NCBI GenBank assembly: GCA_963724665.1
Contig: CAVRVH010000012.1
Coordinates: forward strand, 496,001 to 560,000
Length of the DNA: 64,000 nt
Source: DASUPK01 sp963724665
GTDB taxonomy: Bacteria; Actinomycetota; Thermoleophilia; Solirubrobacterales; 70-9
Direction: 5' to 3'
Shown here: in pieces, positions 16,191 to 25,987 of the stretch
How the letters are laid out: every line of letters starts with the position of its first letter
How positions within the stretch are numbered: the first letter of the stretch is position 1
The notes under the pieces: model-generated
What the model saw: the letters and a program-made list of their open reading frames with translations, nothing else
What the model was told of the DNA's origin: nothing
Database searches by the model: none
Position numbers and translations under genes: made by a program

Positions 16191-17203
16191 GGCAACTCCA
16201 GTTCCTGGAGAAGGGCAAGCTCGAGTGGCGCGACGCGCCGGACCCGACGCTCGGCGGTGACGGCGAGGCGATCGTGCGCCCGGTCGCGCTGGCGACGTGC
16301 GACATCGACGTCGCCTTCGTGCAGGGCCGGTTCCCCGCGGAGTCCTTTTCGTTCGGGCACGAGTGCGTCGCGGAGGTCACCGACATCGGGGACGCGGTCA
16401 CCTCCGTGAAGCCCGGCGATCTCGTCAGCGTTCCGTTCCAGATCTCCTGCGGGGAGTGCGCCGCCTGTCGCGCCGGCCGGAGCGGGAATTGCGATTCGGT
16501 GCCTCGGCTGTCCACCTACGGGCTCCCGATAGGCGACGACTATGGCGGGTTCGCCAGCGACTCGGTGAAGGTCCCCTACCCCGATGCGATGCTGGTCCCG
16601 ATCCCGGATGGCGTCAGTCCCACTACCGTGGCCAGTCTCTCCGACAACATCCCGGACGCCTGGCGGTGTGTGGCGCCTCCCCTCGCCGAGCGACCGGGCT
16701 CACCGGTGCTGATCGCCATGGGCGCGGGATCGATTGCGCTCTATTCCGTCGCGATTGCCCTGGCCCTCGGCGCAGAGCGCGTCGACGTGGTCGGCGGCAG
16801 CGAACGCGACCGCGAGCTGGCGGTGAAGCTCGGCGCGAACGTCCTGGACGAGGAGTTCCCGCACCGGGCAGGCTTCTACCCGATCACCGTCGATGCCAGC
16901 GCCGACCCCGATGGGATCGCGTGCGTCCTGCGTTCAACCGATGCCGATGGCTACTCGACCAGCATCGGCATCTACCTCCAGCCGACGCCGCTCCCGCTGC
17001 TCGACATGTTCACTCAGGGGATCACTTTCGTCACAGGCCGTCCGCACGTGCGCACCCTGATGCCCGACGTGCTGGAGCTGATCCGCCAGGGCAAGTTCGA
17101 CCCGGACCCGATGACGGTCAACCGGGTGGGTTGGGACGACGCGCAGGAGGCCCTCTCGGACCTGCGCGCGAAGACCGTCGTTTTACGCGAGGGTGCCGCT
17201 TAA
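16187..17203 (+). CDS. Zinc-dependent medium-chain alcohol dehydrogenase
   Basis: 338 residues, ATG overlapping the previous stop as ATGA. It has the MDR zinc pattern: catalytic Cys in LATCDIDVAF, His/Glu in FGHECVAEVTDIGDAV, and a structural zinc lobe with four Cys in SCGECAACRAGRSGNC. The cofactor domain has a weak Rossmann glycine motif (IAMGAGSIALYSVAIALALG), then VDVVGGSERDRELAVKLGAN. It probably oxidises an alcohol or reduces an aldehyde with NAD(P). The last codons and the stop fall inside a family-2 hairpin repeat (17186-17221), which may end the operon transcript. The substrate is unknown; the operon suggests an intermediate of an unsaturated or CoA-linked acid pathway. Confidence 0.88.
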   Translation: MRQLQFLEKGKLEWRDAPDPTLGGDGEAIVRPVALATCDIDVAFVQGRFPAESFSFGHECVAEVTDIGDAVTSVKPGDLVSVPFQISCGECAACRAGRSGNCDSVPRLSTYGLPIGDDYGGFASDSVKVPYPDAMLVPIPDGVSPTTVASLSDNIPDAWRCVAPPLAERPGSPVLIAMGAGSIALYSVAIALALGAERVDVVGGSERDRELAVKLGANVLDEEFPHRAGFYPITVDASADPDGIACVLRSTDADGYSTSIGIYLQPTPLPLLDMFTQGITFVTGRPHVRTLMPDVLELIRQGKFDPDPMTVNRVGWDDAQEALSDLRAKTVVLREGAA

Positions 17204-17221
17204 GCGGCAACCCGTTTCATG
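17186..17221 (+). repeat. Hairpin repeat, family 2 copy B (operon 3' end)
   Basis: CGCGAGGGT, then GCCGC-TTAA-GCGGC, then an A bulge and ACCCGTTTCATG. The flanks match the copy at 7638, while the inner stem has different but perfectly paired bases. It contains the stop codon of the alcohol dehydrogenase gene and faces a convergent gene ending at 17226, so a terminator role is plausible. Confidence 0.65.
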
Positions 17222-17225
17222 TGGC

Positions 17226-18425
17226 CTAGCCGGGGCTGCCGACGCCGCCGGTGTTGCCGCTGGCCGTGGCCGTGGCTGGCCGCAGCGCATCGATCTGCGG
17301 CTGCTGGAAGAGCAGCCGCATCGAGTCGTCTGAGGCGAAGAAGAAGAACGCCCCGCCTCCCTGCTTCAGGGCCGGCCCGACGCACGCCGCGGCCTGAGCG
17401 GCTGAGGTGCTGAGAATGGCCTGGCTTGCCGAGGCCTCTGGGCTGTCGGTGAAGGAGATCTCCATCCCGAGGTTGCTCATGTTGGGCTTCGCCTTCTTGT
17501 GGAGTGGAAGGCGGATGGTCTTCTTCACCTTCTTGGTCTTGCCCTTGACCCGGACCTTCTTGGTGATGAACTTGAAGTTGTATTGGAGGCGCAGCGCCTT
17601 GGCCCGGGCGCCGAAGCCAGCAGAGGCGCCGTCGGCGCAGGCGTCCTGGGTCTGAACGCTCTGCGGGCCGAGGTGCCGGGCACCGAGTCGCGCATTCTGC
17701 TTGTCGATGTTCTGGGCGATCTGGCCGTAGTTCCAGGCGGCGACGTCCTGCGGGGCGAGCCCGGTCTTCTTGCCGGCGCCGACTGAATCGGCGGCGACGG
17801 TGGAGGTGAAGCCGAAGTTCCAGCCGCGCAGCAGGGGGAACGCCTTGGCGTAGTTGTCGGTCCACGGAGGCCGGCTCGGGTCGGTTGAGCGCCCCCCGTT
17901 CCAGTCGTCCTGCTCGTAGTCGGTGATCAGCGCATAGATGTTGGGGTCGGCGATTCCGGTGAAGGCGTAGCCGGCTTGGGTGGGGTCGAAGCTCAGCCCG
18001 TTGAGCGCGATGATCCGGTTGCACGGGAAGGTGGCGCGCAGGTTCGCGGCCAGAGTGGCCGCCACCGAGGATGTCATCGCCGGGAAGCTGCCGCTCCCGG
18101 TGAAGCGGGTGTTGAGGACGAAGATGTCCTGGGGCCGGATCCGGCCGCCCATGCCGCCCTCGGGCTTCGTGTAGGTGTCCACGTTCCCCTGAGTGTTGAT
18201 CCGGATCATCATCGTGAAGCGGGCGGGACCAGAGCCGGTCGGGGCGAGACCGGACGGAGGCGCCGGGCAGGTGTCAGAAGCCCTGGCTGCCGAGGCGGGA
18301 TCGGGGGCCGCCGAACGTCCGGCGATCAGCAGCGCCGCGAGCAGCGCAACTGCCGCGATCAGTGCGATCGCACTGCGGGTGCGCCTTGACGCGCTCCCCT
18401 CTGGGTGTGATGCGACTCCTGCCAT
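17226..18425 (-). CDS. Exported protein of unknown function
   Basis: 399 residues, ATG 18425. There is an N-terminal membrane/signal segment (AIALIAAVALLAALLIAG) and a probable export site after SAARA. The mature part has few recognisable motifs: IRINTQGNVDTYTKPEGGMG, IIALNGLSFDPTQAGYAFTG, DWNGGRSTDPSRPPWTDNYA and a basic stretch KKVRVKGKTKKVKKTIRLPL about residue 300. Four or so Cys residues occur (TCPAP, FPCNR, DACADG, AACVG) and may form disulphides outside the cell. I do not recognise the family. Basic beta-rich segments like this one recur in other exported proteins of this window (10895, 13164, 53830). It stands alone, convergent with the dehydrogenase operon. Confidence 0.7.
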   Translation of the reverse strand: MAGVASHPEGSASRRTRSAIALIAAVALLAALLIAGRSAAPDPASAARASDTCPAPPSGLAPTGSGPARFTMMIRINTQGNVDTYTKPEGGMGGRIRPQDIFVLNTRFTGSGSFPAMTSSVAATLAANLRATFPCNRIIALNGLSFDPTQAGYAFTGIADPNIYALITDYEQDDWNGGRSTDPSRPPWTDNYAKAFPLLRGWNFGFTSTVAADSVGAGKKTGLAPQDVAAWNYGQIAQNIDKQNARLGARHLGPQSVQTQDACADGASAGFGARAKALRLQYNFKFITKKVRVKGKTKKVKKTIRLPLHKKAKPNMSNLGMEISFTDSPEASASQAILSTSAAQAAACVGPALKQGGGAFFFFASDDSMRLLFQQPQIDALRPATATASGNTGGVGSPG

Positions 18426-18505
18426 AAATGGACGAGTGGCGCCAAGCTAGAGGCGCTCCACCCTTCAACACGCGAGGTCCGTTGCAGTCGCGGCGGGGTC
18501 GGTGG

Positions 18506-19728
<1,223 letters not shown>

Positions 19729-19732
<4 letters not shown>

Positions 19733-20601
19733 GCCAGTCTCTCCCTGCGCAGCGCTTGGCTCAGGCAGTGGGGGCCACCGCCCCCGAGTGTGAACATGGT
19801 CAGGTCGATTTCGATCACCCCGAGGCCACGATCGCGCAGCGCGGCGTTCAGCTCCACGGCGCCGGCCGCAGAGACCACCCGCTCATTCCCGACGGAGATC
19901 GCGTTGACGCCGAGCGAGAAGGCCTGCTCCTCGCTCACCTCGATCAGGTCGAATCCCTTCGACCGGAGCCACTCGAGGGCTGTAGAGGGCAGCACCTCCG
20001 AGCAGACGGCGGCCAGCTTCTCGCCAAGGACTGCGACGAGGACGTCGATATGGACGTAGCGCTCCGGAATGGGCTGGACGCGCGCCTCCCAACCATCCTC
20101 GCGGAACCACGCCGCCAGTTGGTTCGCCGCGACCTCCTGCGTCCGCGTCTCGCCCGCGCCGATCAGGACGCTGCCGGGCTCCACGATCATCACGTCGCCG
20201 CCCTCGAGCGAGCCTGCAGTGACCATCTCGCGGATCGGGATGCCGGCTTCCTGATGGAAGCGAATCACGGGCGCGTACTCACCGCGGCGCCACCACTGAG
20301 CTGGCTGCGTGACGACGGTGCCGTTCGGCCCCATCGTGCTCGAGTCGCGCGTGAACACCTGGTACGGCAGCGCGGGGTCCGCGTCCAGGTAGTGGCAGCG
20401 CACCCCGGCGTCCTCGTAGGCGCTGACCAGGGCGGCGTGTTGGGAGGCGGCCAGCTCCGCGTCGAACTCGTAGCCGGCCTCGAGAGTCGCCTCGCTGATT
20501 GCGCTGGTCGCGCGCCATCGGTAGTTGTCCGGCCTGCAGACCAAGACGTCGAGCAGGCGCCCGTGCTCTGAGTCGACTCCCCAGGCGGGCTCCGCGCTCA
20601 T
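19729..20601 (-). CDS. Amidinotransferase-superfamily protein (dimethylargininase/deiminase-like)
   Basis: 290 residues. Guanidine-modifying enzymes of this fold use a Cys/His/acid set to hydrolyse or transfer the amidino group of arginine derivatives. Visible here are QVFTRDSSTM (substrate Asp), SLEGGDVMIV (acid), RYVHIDVLVAVLG (His) and the C-terminal GGGGPHCLSQALR (nucleophile Cys). The length fits dimethylarginine dimethylaminohydrolase or a small deiminase rather than full arginine deiminase (about 410). Stop and start overlap its neighbours by 4 bases on both sides. With a decarboxylase upstream and a carbamoyl hydrolase downstream, it may act as an agmatine or arginine deiminase in a step-wise route to putrescine. 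The exact substrate is not determined. Confidence 0.82.
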
Positions 20602-22091
20602 TCGGTCACCACCCGGATGGTGCGGAGCGTGCGGTCGCTAGCACCCCGCACCAGCCCTCCATGGGCGAGGGAATCGGCGATGTAGGCGATGGTCGGGCCG
20701 GTCAATCGCTCGCCAGGGAGCACGTTGGGGACGCCCGGGGGATAGGCAGCGAGCGACTCGGCCGCGATCCTCCCCTCAGCCTGCTCGAAGGGCACCACGT
20801 CCTGCGGTCCCAGGAAGGCGTCGCGCGGGGCGAGCTCGAGGGGGCCCCAGGGCGGAGGCTCCGCAAAGGCCCGCCGCTCGTCAAGGTCGCTCGGGCCGAT
20901 CTGCTCGACCGCGTGTCGAAGCGCTTCAACCAGGCGGTCTGCTGAGGCGGACTCGGTCTCACCCATTCCGAACACGGCGACGATCACGTTCTCGGAGAAG
21001 AGCTCGAGGACCACGTCGTCCTTCTCTCGCATCAGCTGCGCGATCCGGTGGCCGGTCGCGCCGGTCCCCCGCACGTCGACGGAAAGCCGCAGCGGATCCC
21101 AGGCGGCGACGCTCGTCCGCCCGGCGAGGCGCTCGTCGAGCACATCGAGGCCAGGGATCTCACGGACCCGCTGGCGGGTCCTCTCGAGGGTCGGGAGCGT
21201 CTTGTCGAGCAGCGCATGTCCCTTGGTGGCGGCGAAGCGCCTTGCGGCGTCGAGCGAGGCTGTCAGCAGGGCGTTGGGGCTGGTCGACTCCACCAGGGTG
21301 ACGGAGCGGTCGATGATGTCCTCGTTGACCCGTCCGCCTTCACCCTGGTGCAGCATCGCGGACTGGGTGAGACTGCCGACGATCTTGTGGGTGCTGGAGA
21401 GGACCAGATCGGCACCGCACCGCAGCGCACCGGTCGGCAGGGCCTCGTGGAAGTAGAGGTGGGACCCCCACGCCTCGTCGACGATCAGCGGGACGCCCCT
21501 GGCGTGCGCGACCTCGGCCAGCTCCTCGATCCGCGCGACCGCCCCGAAGTAGGTGGGCGAGACGAGCATCGCCGCCTCGGCCTCCGGCTCGGCCGCCAGA
21601 ACGGCGTCGAGCACCTCGGGCATGACGCAGTGCGCGATGCCGAGCTCTTTGTCGATCTCCGGGGCAACGAAGGTCGGCCGTAGGCCCGAGAGCACGAGCC
21701 CGTCGATGATCGAGGAGTGGACATTGCGTTGAACCACAACCGATCCGCGGTGGGGAGGGCCAGTCTTGAGCTTTCCACTCGCGTGCGCCAGGGCCATGCA
21801 GATGGCGTGGTTCCCGCCCGAAGCTCCGTTGACCAGAAACCAGCTTCGCTGAGCCCCCCAGGCATCGGCCGCCAGGCGCTGAGCGCGCTGGAAGGCCGTT
21901 GGCTCCGGCCCGACGTCAATTCCCTCGATGCTGGGCGGAACGTCGTTGAGGATGGCCGCCTCGCCCAGCGCCTCGATCAGGCCCTGGTCGGCCCCGGTTC
22001 CCTTGTGGCCCGGGATATGGAAGCGCCCGGGGTTGCGCGCGACGTACGAGACGACCGCGTCCAGGTACGGAGCTTCGGTCTGGTCCGCCAC
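20598..22091 (-). CDS. Orn/Lys/Arg decarboxylase fold-type I family protein
   Basis: 497 residues from GTG 22091, chosen because it follows the upstream stop by 7 bases with GCGAGGGG as ribosome site. Family landmarks in order: RNPGRFHIPGHKGTGADQGL, LVNGASGGNHAICMAL, LIVDEAWGSHLYFHEALP, the PLP-binding Lys in LSSTHKIVGSLTQSAMLH, and the C-terminal AAYPPGVPNVLPGERLTG. Enzymes of this group remove CO2 from arginine, lysine or ornithine, giving agmatine, cadaverine or putrescine. The choice among the three cannot be read from the sequence. The next genes, which handle guanidino and carbamoyl groups, favour arginine. It lies within a tight operon on the minus strand. Confidence 0.88.
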   Translation of the reverse strand: MADQTEAPYLDAVVSYVARNPGRFHIPGHKGTGADQGLIEALGEAAILNDVPPSIEGIDVGPEPTAFQRAQRLAADAWGAQRSWFLVNGASGGNHAICMALAHASGKLKTGPPHRGSVVVQRNVHSSIIDGLVLSGLRPTFVAPEIDKELGIAHCVMPEVLDAVLAAEPEAEAAMLVSPTYFGAVARIEELAEVAHARGVPLIVDEAWGSHLYFHEALPTGALRCGADLVLSSTHKIVGSLTQSAMLHQGEGGRVNEDIIDRSVTLVESTSPNALLTASLDAARRFAATKGHALLDKTLPTLERTRQRVREIPGLDVLDERLAGRTSVAAWDPLRLSVDVRGTGATGHRIAQLMREKDDVVLELFSENVIVAVFGMGETESASADRLVEALRHAVEQIGPSDLDERRAFAEPPPWGPLELAPRDAFLGPQDVVPFEQAEGRIAAESLAAYPPGVPNVLPGERLTGPTIAYIADSLAHGGLVRGASDRTLRTIRVVTE

Positions 22092-22098
22092 CCCTCGC

Positions 22099-23598
22099 CT
22101 ACGCTCCGTGCGGCGGCTCTCCGCCGGTGTATCGCGAGTACGGGTACCACCACTCCTTCGGGGCGACCTCGCTCTCGATGTGGACGTGCTTGGTCTCCTG
22201 GAAGGCCTCGAGGCCCTCACGGCCGAGCTCGCGGCCGAGCCCGGACTGCTTGTAGCCGCCGAACGGGCCCGCGTCGTTGTCGGTGAGCGGGTCGTTGAAC
22301 CAGACGGTCCCCGCCTTCACCTCGCGCATGCAGCGCAGGATGGTCTTGAAGTCCTCGGTATAGATGTTGGCCCCGAGCCCGTACGGCGTCGAGTTAGCGA
22401 GCTCGATCGCCTCGTCGAGGCTCTTCACCGGGACCAGAGGCGCGACCGGCCCGAACGTCTCCTCGCTCAGCAGATCGGTCTCCGCCGCCGCACCGGTGAC
22501 CACCGCCGGCGCGAAGAAGTGCCCATGATCCTGGCCACCCGAGTCGCCGCCGACCACTACCTCCGCCCCCGAGCCGACCGCCGCCTCGACCTGCGCGGAC
22601 ACCTTCTGGCGCTGATCCGCCGAGACCATCGGGCCGATGTCGGTGTCGCTCTGCATCGGGTCGCCGATCACCAGGCTCTTCGTGTAGTCGACGAAGGCGG
22701 TCAGATAGTCGTCATACACGTCCTCCATCACATAAAAGCGCTCGGCTGAAGTGCAGACCTGCCCGGAGTTCAGGAAGGCCGCCCAGGCCCCGCCCTTGGC
22801 TGCGACGTCGATCCGGTCGGCTACGTCGGAGCAGACGATGAACGGGTCCTTCCCGCCCATCTCGAGGTTGACGCGCGCCATTCGATCGACGCACGCTTGC
22901 GCGACCTTCTTCCCGGTGGCGACCGACCCGGTGAAGGCGATGCCGTCGACTCGCGGCTCGGAAGCGATCGCCGCGCCGACCTCCGGACCCCCGGCGACGA
23001 TGTTGACGACCCCAGGCGGCAGGTGATCGACGCACGAAGCGAGCATCAGCGTCGAGAGAGGGGTGATCTCCGAGGGCTTGGCGACCAGCGTGTTCCCCGC
23101 CGCCAGCGCCGGCGCCATCTTCCAGGCGAGCAGCAGCAGCGGGTAGTTCCAGGGAACGATGCAGCCGATCACACCGAGCGGCTCCTTCAGGACCAGCGAG
23201 AGCTGGCTGGACTCGATTGAGGGGATCACCCGCCCGGCCGAATCTCGCCCGATCTCGGCGTAGTAGTCGAAGCAGGCGGCGGTCCAGCTCACCTCGTCGG
23301 AGTTCTCGACGAGCGGCTTGCCGCCCTCGAGCGTCATCACCTCAGCAAGCTCATCGGTCCGCGCGCGAAGCCGTGTGGCGACCTCGCGCAGCAACTCGCC
23401 ACGATCCACGGCCGGCGTCCGGCCCCACTCCCGAGCAGCCTCGCGAGCGGCCGCGAAAGCCGCGTCAAGCTGCTCTGAGTCGGCCGTGCCGACCGAGGCG
23501 ACCGCTTCTTCGGTGTAGGGATTCTCGACCTCGAGCGGCGTTCCGTTGCCGGCCATTCCCTCTCCGTTGATCAACAACCTTGTCTCGAAGTCGGGCAT
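22099..23598 (-). CDS. NAD(P)-dependent aldehyde dehydrogenase
   Basis: 499 residues, complete. It has the ALDH elements WNYPLLLLAWKMAPALAAGN, FTGSVATGKKVAQACVD, general base Glu in LEMGGKDPFIV, catalytic Cys in NSGQVCTSAERFYV and EETFGPVAPLVPV. It oxidises an aldehyde to the acid in the cytoplasm. As first gene of the decarboxylase / amidinotransferase / M20 operon it would suit an amino-aldehyde such as 4-aminobutanal or 4-guanidinobutanal. Betaine-aldehyde or succinate-semialdehyde dehydrogenase remain possible. A second, less similar ALDH (37508) ends the aminotransferase operon. The 400-bp region upstream is structured and non-coding. Confidence 0.9.
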   Translation of the reverse strand: MPDFETRLLINGEGMAGNGTPLEVENPYTEEAVASVGTADSEQLDAAFAAAREAAREWGRTPAVDRGELLREVATRLRARTDELAEVMTLEGGKPLVENSDEVSWTAACFDYYAEIGRDSAGRVIPSIESSQLSLVLKEPLGVIGCIVPWNYPLLLLAWKMAPALAAGNTLVAKPSEITPLSTLMLASCVDHLPPGVVNIVAGGPEVGAAIASEPRVDGIAFTGSVATGKKVAQACVDRMARVNLEMGGKDPFIVCSDVADRIDVAAKGGAWAAFLNSGQVCTSAERFYVMEDVYDDYLTAFVDYTKSLVIGDPMQSDTDIGPMVSADQRQKVSAQVEAAVGSGAEVVVGGDSGGQDHGHFFAPAVVTGAAAETDLLSEETFGPVAPLVPVKSLDEAIELANSTPYGLGANIYTEDFKTILRCMREVKAGTVWFNDPLTDNDAGPFGGYKQSGLGRELGREGLEAFQETKHVHIESEVAPKEWWYPYSRYTGGEPPHGA

Positions 23599-23869
23599 GG
23601 CCCGATGCTATTGCCCCGGCTCTCCCGTCCGGTCCGAGATCAGAGGTAGGCGGGGTAGGACGGCCAGGGGGAGAAGGAAACCGGCCGCCCTATCCGCCCG
23701 CCTGCGCCGAGGCTGAAACCCGGCGGAGGCGAGGCATCTGAATATGTGGGCGGGCGCCGGAGTAGGGGGTCTCCGAACGCCCGCCCGCTGCCTCGACTCA
23801 GATCGAAGGTACCCCTGCCTACGAGTACCTAAACCTGCGTGTCACCCACGCTTTGCGGCGACGGCTCGG
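23599..23869. other. Intergenic region with strong inverted repeats, no gene seen
   Basis: About 270 bases between the divergent ALDH gene and the sigma-factor promoter hold no convincing reading frame. Two structured elements are present. GGACGGCC at 23658-23665 pairs imperfectly with GGCCGCCC at 23683-23690. A perfect 9-bp stem GGGCGGGCG / CGCCCGCCC spans 23748-23786, with an inner GGAG / CTCC. No T-run follows in either direction. Confidence 0.5.
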
Positions 23870-23896
23870 GTTTCCGAGTCCCCTATTGGTGGGTAG
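23870..23896 (+). promoter_or_regulatory. SigB/SigF-type promoter candidate for the sigma-factor gene
   Basis: GTTTCC, 15 bases, then GGGTAG closely match the GTTT-N(14-16)-GGGTA pattern recognised by SigB/SigF-family factors. It lies about 104 bases before the sigma-factor ATG. This would mean the factor drives its own gene, as is common in the family. Confidence 0.5.
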
Positions 23897-23999
23897 CTAC
23901 CGTAGGTGGGCGGCCGTACCTCGGGCTTCTCAGGGGCGAGACAGCCACGGGCACCGAGGGGCCGATGAATTGACCAAACTTGCCTTGGCTGACATCCAA

Positions 24000-24779
24000 A
24001 TGAACGAGACGCCCTCTCCTGGGCCAGAGGAGCAACTGCTCGGCGAGCGGCGGCTCCTGGAACGCTATGCGAAGGACCACTCTCCCGTGGTGCGGGAGGA
24101 GCTCGTCGATCGGTTCATGCCGCTTGCCAGACGCCTGGCGGCGAGGTACGCCGGCGGCGCCGAGCCCTTCGACGACCTCGTGCAGGTCGCCAGCGTCGGG
24201 CTCGTCAAGGCGATCGATCGGTTCGACCCGGAGCGTGGCACCGCCTTCTCCACCTTCGCGGTCCCCACCATCCTCGGAGAGCTGAAGCGCCACTTCCGGG
24301 ACCGTGGGTGGTCCGTCCACGTTCCGCGCGACGTCCAGGAGCGCATCCTGAAGGTCGAGAAGGCGATGGCGGAGCTGCCGGCGAAGCTGGGACACGCTCC
24401 TACCGTCCAGGAGATCGGGCAGCGCATCCAGGCGAGCGACGAGGAGGTCCTGGAGGCGATGCACGCCTCGCAGGGCCACCACGCCGTCTCACTCGACGCG
24501 ACCTCCACGATGGGCGATGGGGACGAACCGGGTCCGCTGCGCGACAGGATCGGGTCGGAGGACCTCTCGTTCGACACCGTCGAGTACGGAGAGGCGATCG
24601 GCCCGGTGCTCAAGGAGATCTCGCAGCGGGACCGCGAGGTCCTTCATCTTCGATTCGTCGAGGACCTGACCCAGAGCGAGATCGCCGAGCGCGTCGGCGT
24701 CTCCCAGATGCACGTCTCGCGGATCCTGCGGGCGACGATCGAGAAGCTGCGCCAGCGGATCCCCGAGGAAGAGCTCTAG
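24000..24779 (+). CDS. SigB/SigF-family alternative sigma factor
   Basis: 259 residues from ATG 24000; longer in-frame starts would read through the promoter candidate. Region 2 has RLAARYAGGAEPFDDLVQVA and IDRFDPERGTAFSTFAVPTI, with LGELKRHFRDRGWSVHVPR typical of SigB/F/G factors. Region 3 is LPAKLGHAPTVQEIGQRI. Region 4 has REVLHLRFVEDLTQSEIAER and GVSQMHVSRILRATIEKL, the -35 recognition helix. Such factors direct RNA polymerase to stress or developmental promoters and are held off by an RsbW/SpoIIAB-type kinase. That partner pair is encoded next door on the other strand; the sigma stop abuts the anti-sigma stop with no gap. Confidence 0.9.
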   Translation: MNETPSPGPEEQLLGERRLLERYAKDHSPVVREELVDRFMPLARRLAARYAGGAEPFDDLVQVASVGLVKAIDRFDPERGTAFSTFAVPTILGELKRHFRDRGWSVHVPRDVQERILKVEKAMAELPAKLGHAPTVQEIGQRIQASDEEVLEAMHASQGHHAVSLDATSTMGDGDEPGPLRDRIGSEDLSFDTVEYGEAIGPVLKEISQRDREVLHLRFVEDLTQSEIAERVGVSQMHVSRILRATIEKLRQRIPEEEL

Positions 24780-25589
24780 CTACTCACTCACCTCGAACTC
24801 GAGGAACTCGGCGGCCTGGCCGTCGGGTGTCTCTCCCTTGGTGACCTCCATGTTGCTTGCCAGGTTGCGCAGTGAGCCCGCACCCGGCACGTCCATCTCG
24901 GAGAGGAGCCGCTCGCCGGCCCCCTCCACGAGGGGACCGACGCGCACGCCGAGCGTGCCCGCTCCGTCCCTGATCGCTACCCCGACGCGGCCATCCGCGA
25001 AGTCCCCGCCACCGCTCGCCGAAACGGCGTCGCCGAGCAGCATCGTGTCGGCCAGCCGGTCCACCGAGAACTCGGCGCGGGCGGCAAGCGCTCCGATCAC
25101 GCGGGCGAGAACCGGTTTCACGATCGCCCCGGGAGTGAGCGCGAGCTCGAGCTCCTTCGGGACGACGGTGGGGATTCCGTTGTTCCCCGCCTCGGGGGAG
25201 GCATATCCAAAATGGATCGTGGTCTGGCTGCCCTTTCCTGAGCCGCCGCTGATCTCGAAGCTGTCGGAGAGCGCCGCGATCAGCGGCAGGCCCAGACCCA
25301 GCGACGCCTCACCCTCGTGGGGCCGGGGGCGGAAGCCATGGCCCTCGTCCGCGACCCGGACGACGAGCTCGTCGTCACCCGGCTCGGCGATCACCTGAAG
25401 GGGTCCCGGCTCCCCCTCATAGGCATGCAGGACAACGTTGTTGCAGGCCTCGCTGACCACGGTCTTCAGGTCCGCGATGCGCTGCGCGCCGATGCCCAGC
25501 GCCTCGGCCAGCCCCGCGATCGCCTGCCGGACGACGATCACGTTGTCCGCGGTCGCCGGAAGGGTCAGCTCGAGTCCGGCGTCGCTCAT
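24780..25589 (-). CDS. Anti-sigma factor kinase (RsbW-like HATPase) with a second C-terminal domain
   Basis: 269 residues, roughly twice the usual RsbW size. Residues 1-130 are a GHKL ATPase: N box LKTVVSEACNNVVLHAYEG, G1 box VADEGHGFRPR, and G2 region LGLGLPLIAALSDSFEISGG then GSQTTIHF. This part would bind the sigma factor and phosphorylate the STAS partner. Residues 135-269 (LELALTPGAIVKPVLARVIG, FSVDRLADTMLLGDAVSA) look like a second, degenerate domain of the same lineage, lacking an N box. This two-domain form is less common. Its start overlaps the STAS stop by 4 bases, so both are made from one transcript that continues from the Pot transporter operon. Confidence 0.83.
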   Translation of the reverse strand: MSDAGLELTLPATADNVIVVRQAIAGLAEALGIGAQRIADLKTVVSEACNNVVLHAYEGEPGPLQVIAEPGDDELVVRVADEGHGFRPRPHEGEASLGLGLPLIAALSDSFEISGGSGKGSQTTIHFGYASPEAGNNGIPTVVPKELELALTPGAIVKPVLARVIGALAARAEFSVDRLADTMLLGDAVSASGGGDFADGRVGVAIRDGAGTLGVRVGPLVEGAGERLLSEMDVPGAGSLRNLASNMEVTKGETPDGQAAEFLEFEVSE

Positions 25590-25987
25590 GCGGGGGACTT
25601 CCCGGAGCCCGAGACCTCGGCGAAGGCCTCCTCCCTCCGAGCGTGCACGGGCAACTCGGCACGCAGGCCGGTCACCTCGAGCACGCGATCCACCGCATCG
25701 GCGCCACTTGCATGGACGACCGCAAAGCCGATGCCGGCTCCTTCAGCCCTCCTGCGCCCGTCGAGGATCACTCCGAGAATGGATGAGTCGATGAAGGTGG
25801 CGGGCGAGAGATCGACGACGGTGGCGGAGCCTTCGTCGAGCAGGTTGTCGATGCGCCGCCTGAGGCTCGGCGCCGTGCTCAGATCGTGCTCGCCTGAGAT
25901 GGTCAGCACAGCCAATCCTGAGTCGTTGCGCTCGAGCGCAAGCTCCCCCGTCCGCACACCGGCGAAACTACCTTGATTGGAGGGCAC
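25586..25987 (-). CDS. STAS-domain anti-anti-sigma factor (RsbV/SpoIIAA-like)
   Basis: 133 residues from GTG 25987, directly after the PotC stop (TGAGTG) with GGAGG as ribosome site. STAS signatures are LAVLTISGEHDLSTAPSLRR and VVDLSPATFIDSSILGVIL, in which the Ser in DSSI is the residue phosphorylated by the RsbW-type kinase. The unphosphorylated form binds the kinase and frees the sigma factor. A C-terminal tail of about 20 residues is charged. Being the seventh gene of a transport operon is unusual and ties the switch to expression of polyamine or amino-acid uptake. Confidence 0.88.
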   Translation of the reverse strand: MPSNQGSFAGVRTGELALERNDSGLAVLTISGEHDLSTAPSLRRRIDNLLDEGSATVVDLSPATFIDSSILGVILDGRRRAEGAGIGFAVVHASGADAVDRVLEVTGLRAELPVHARREEAFAEVSGSGKSPA

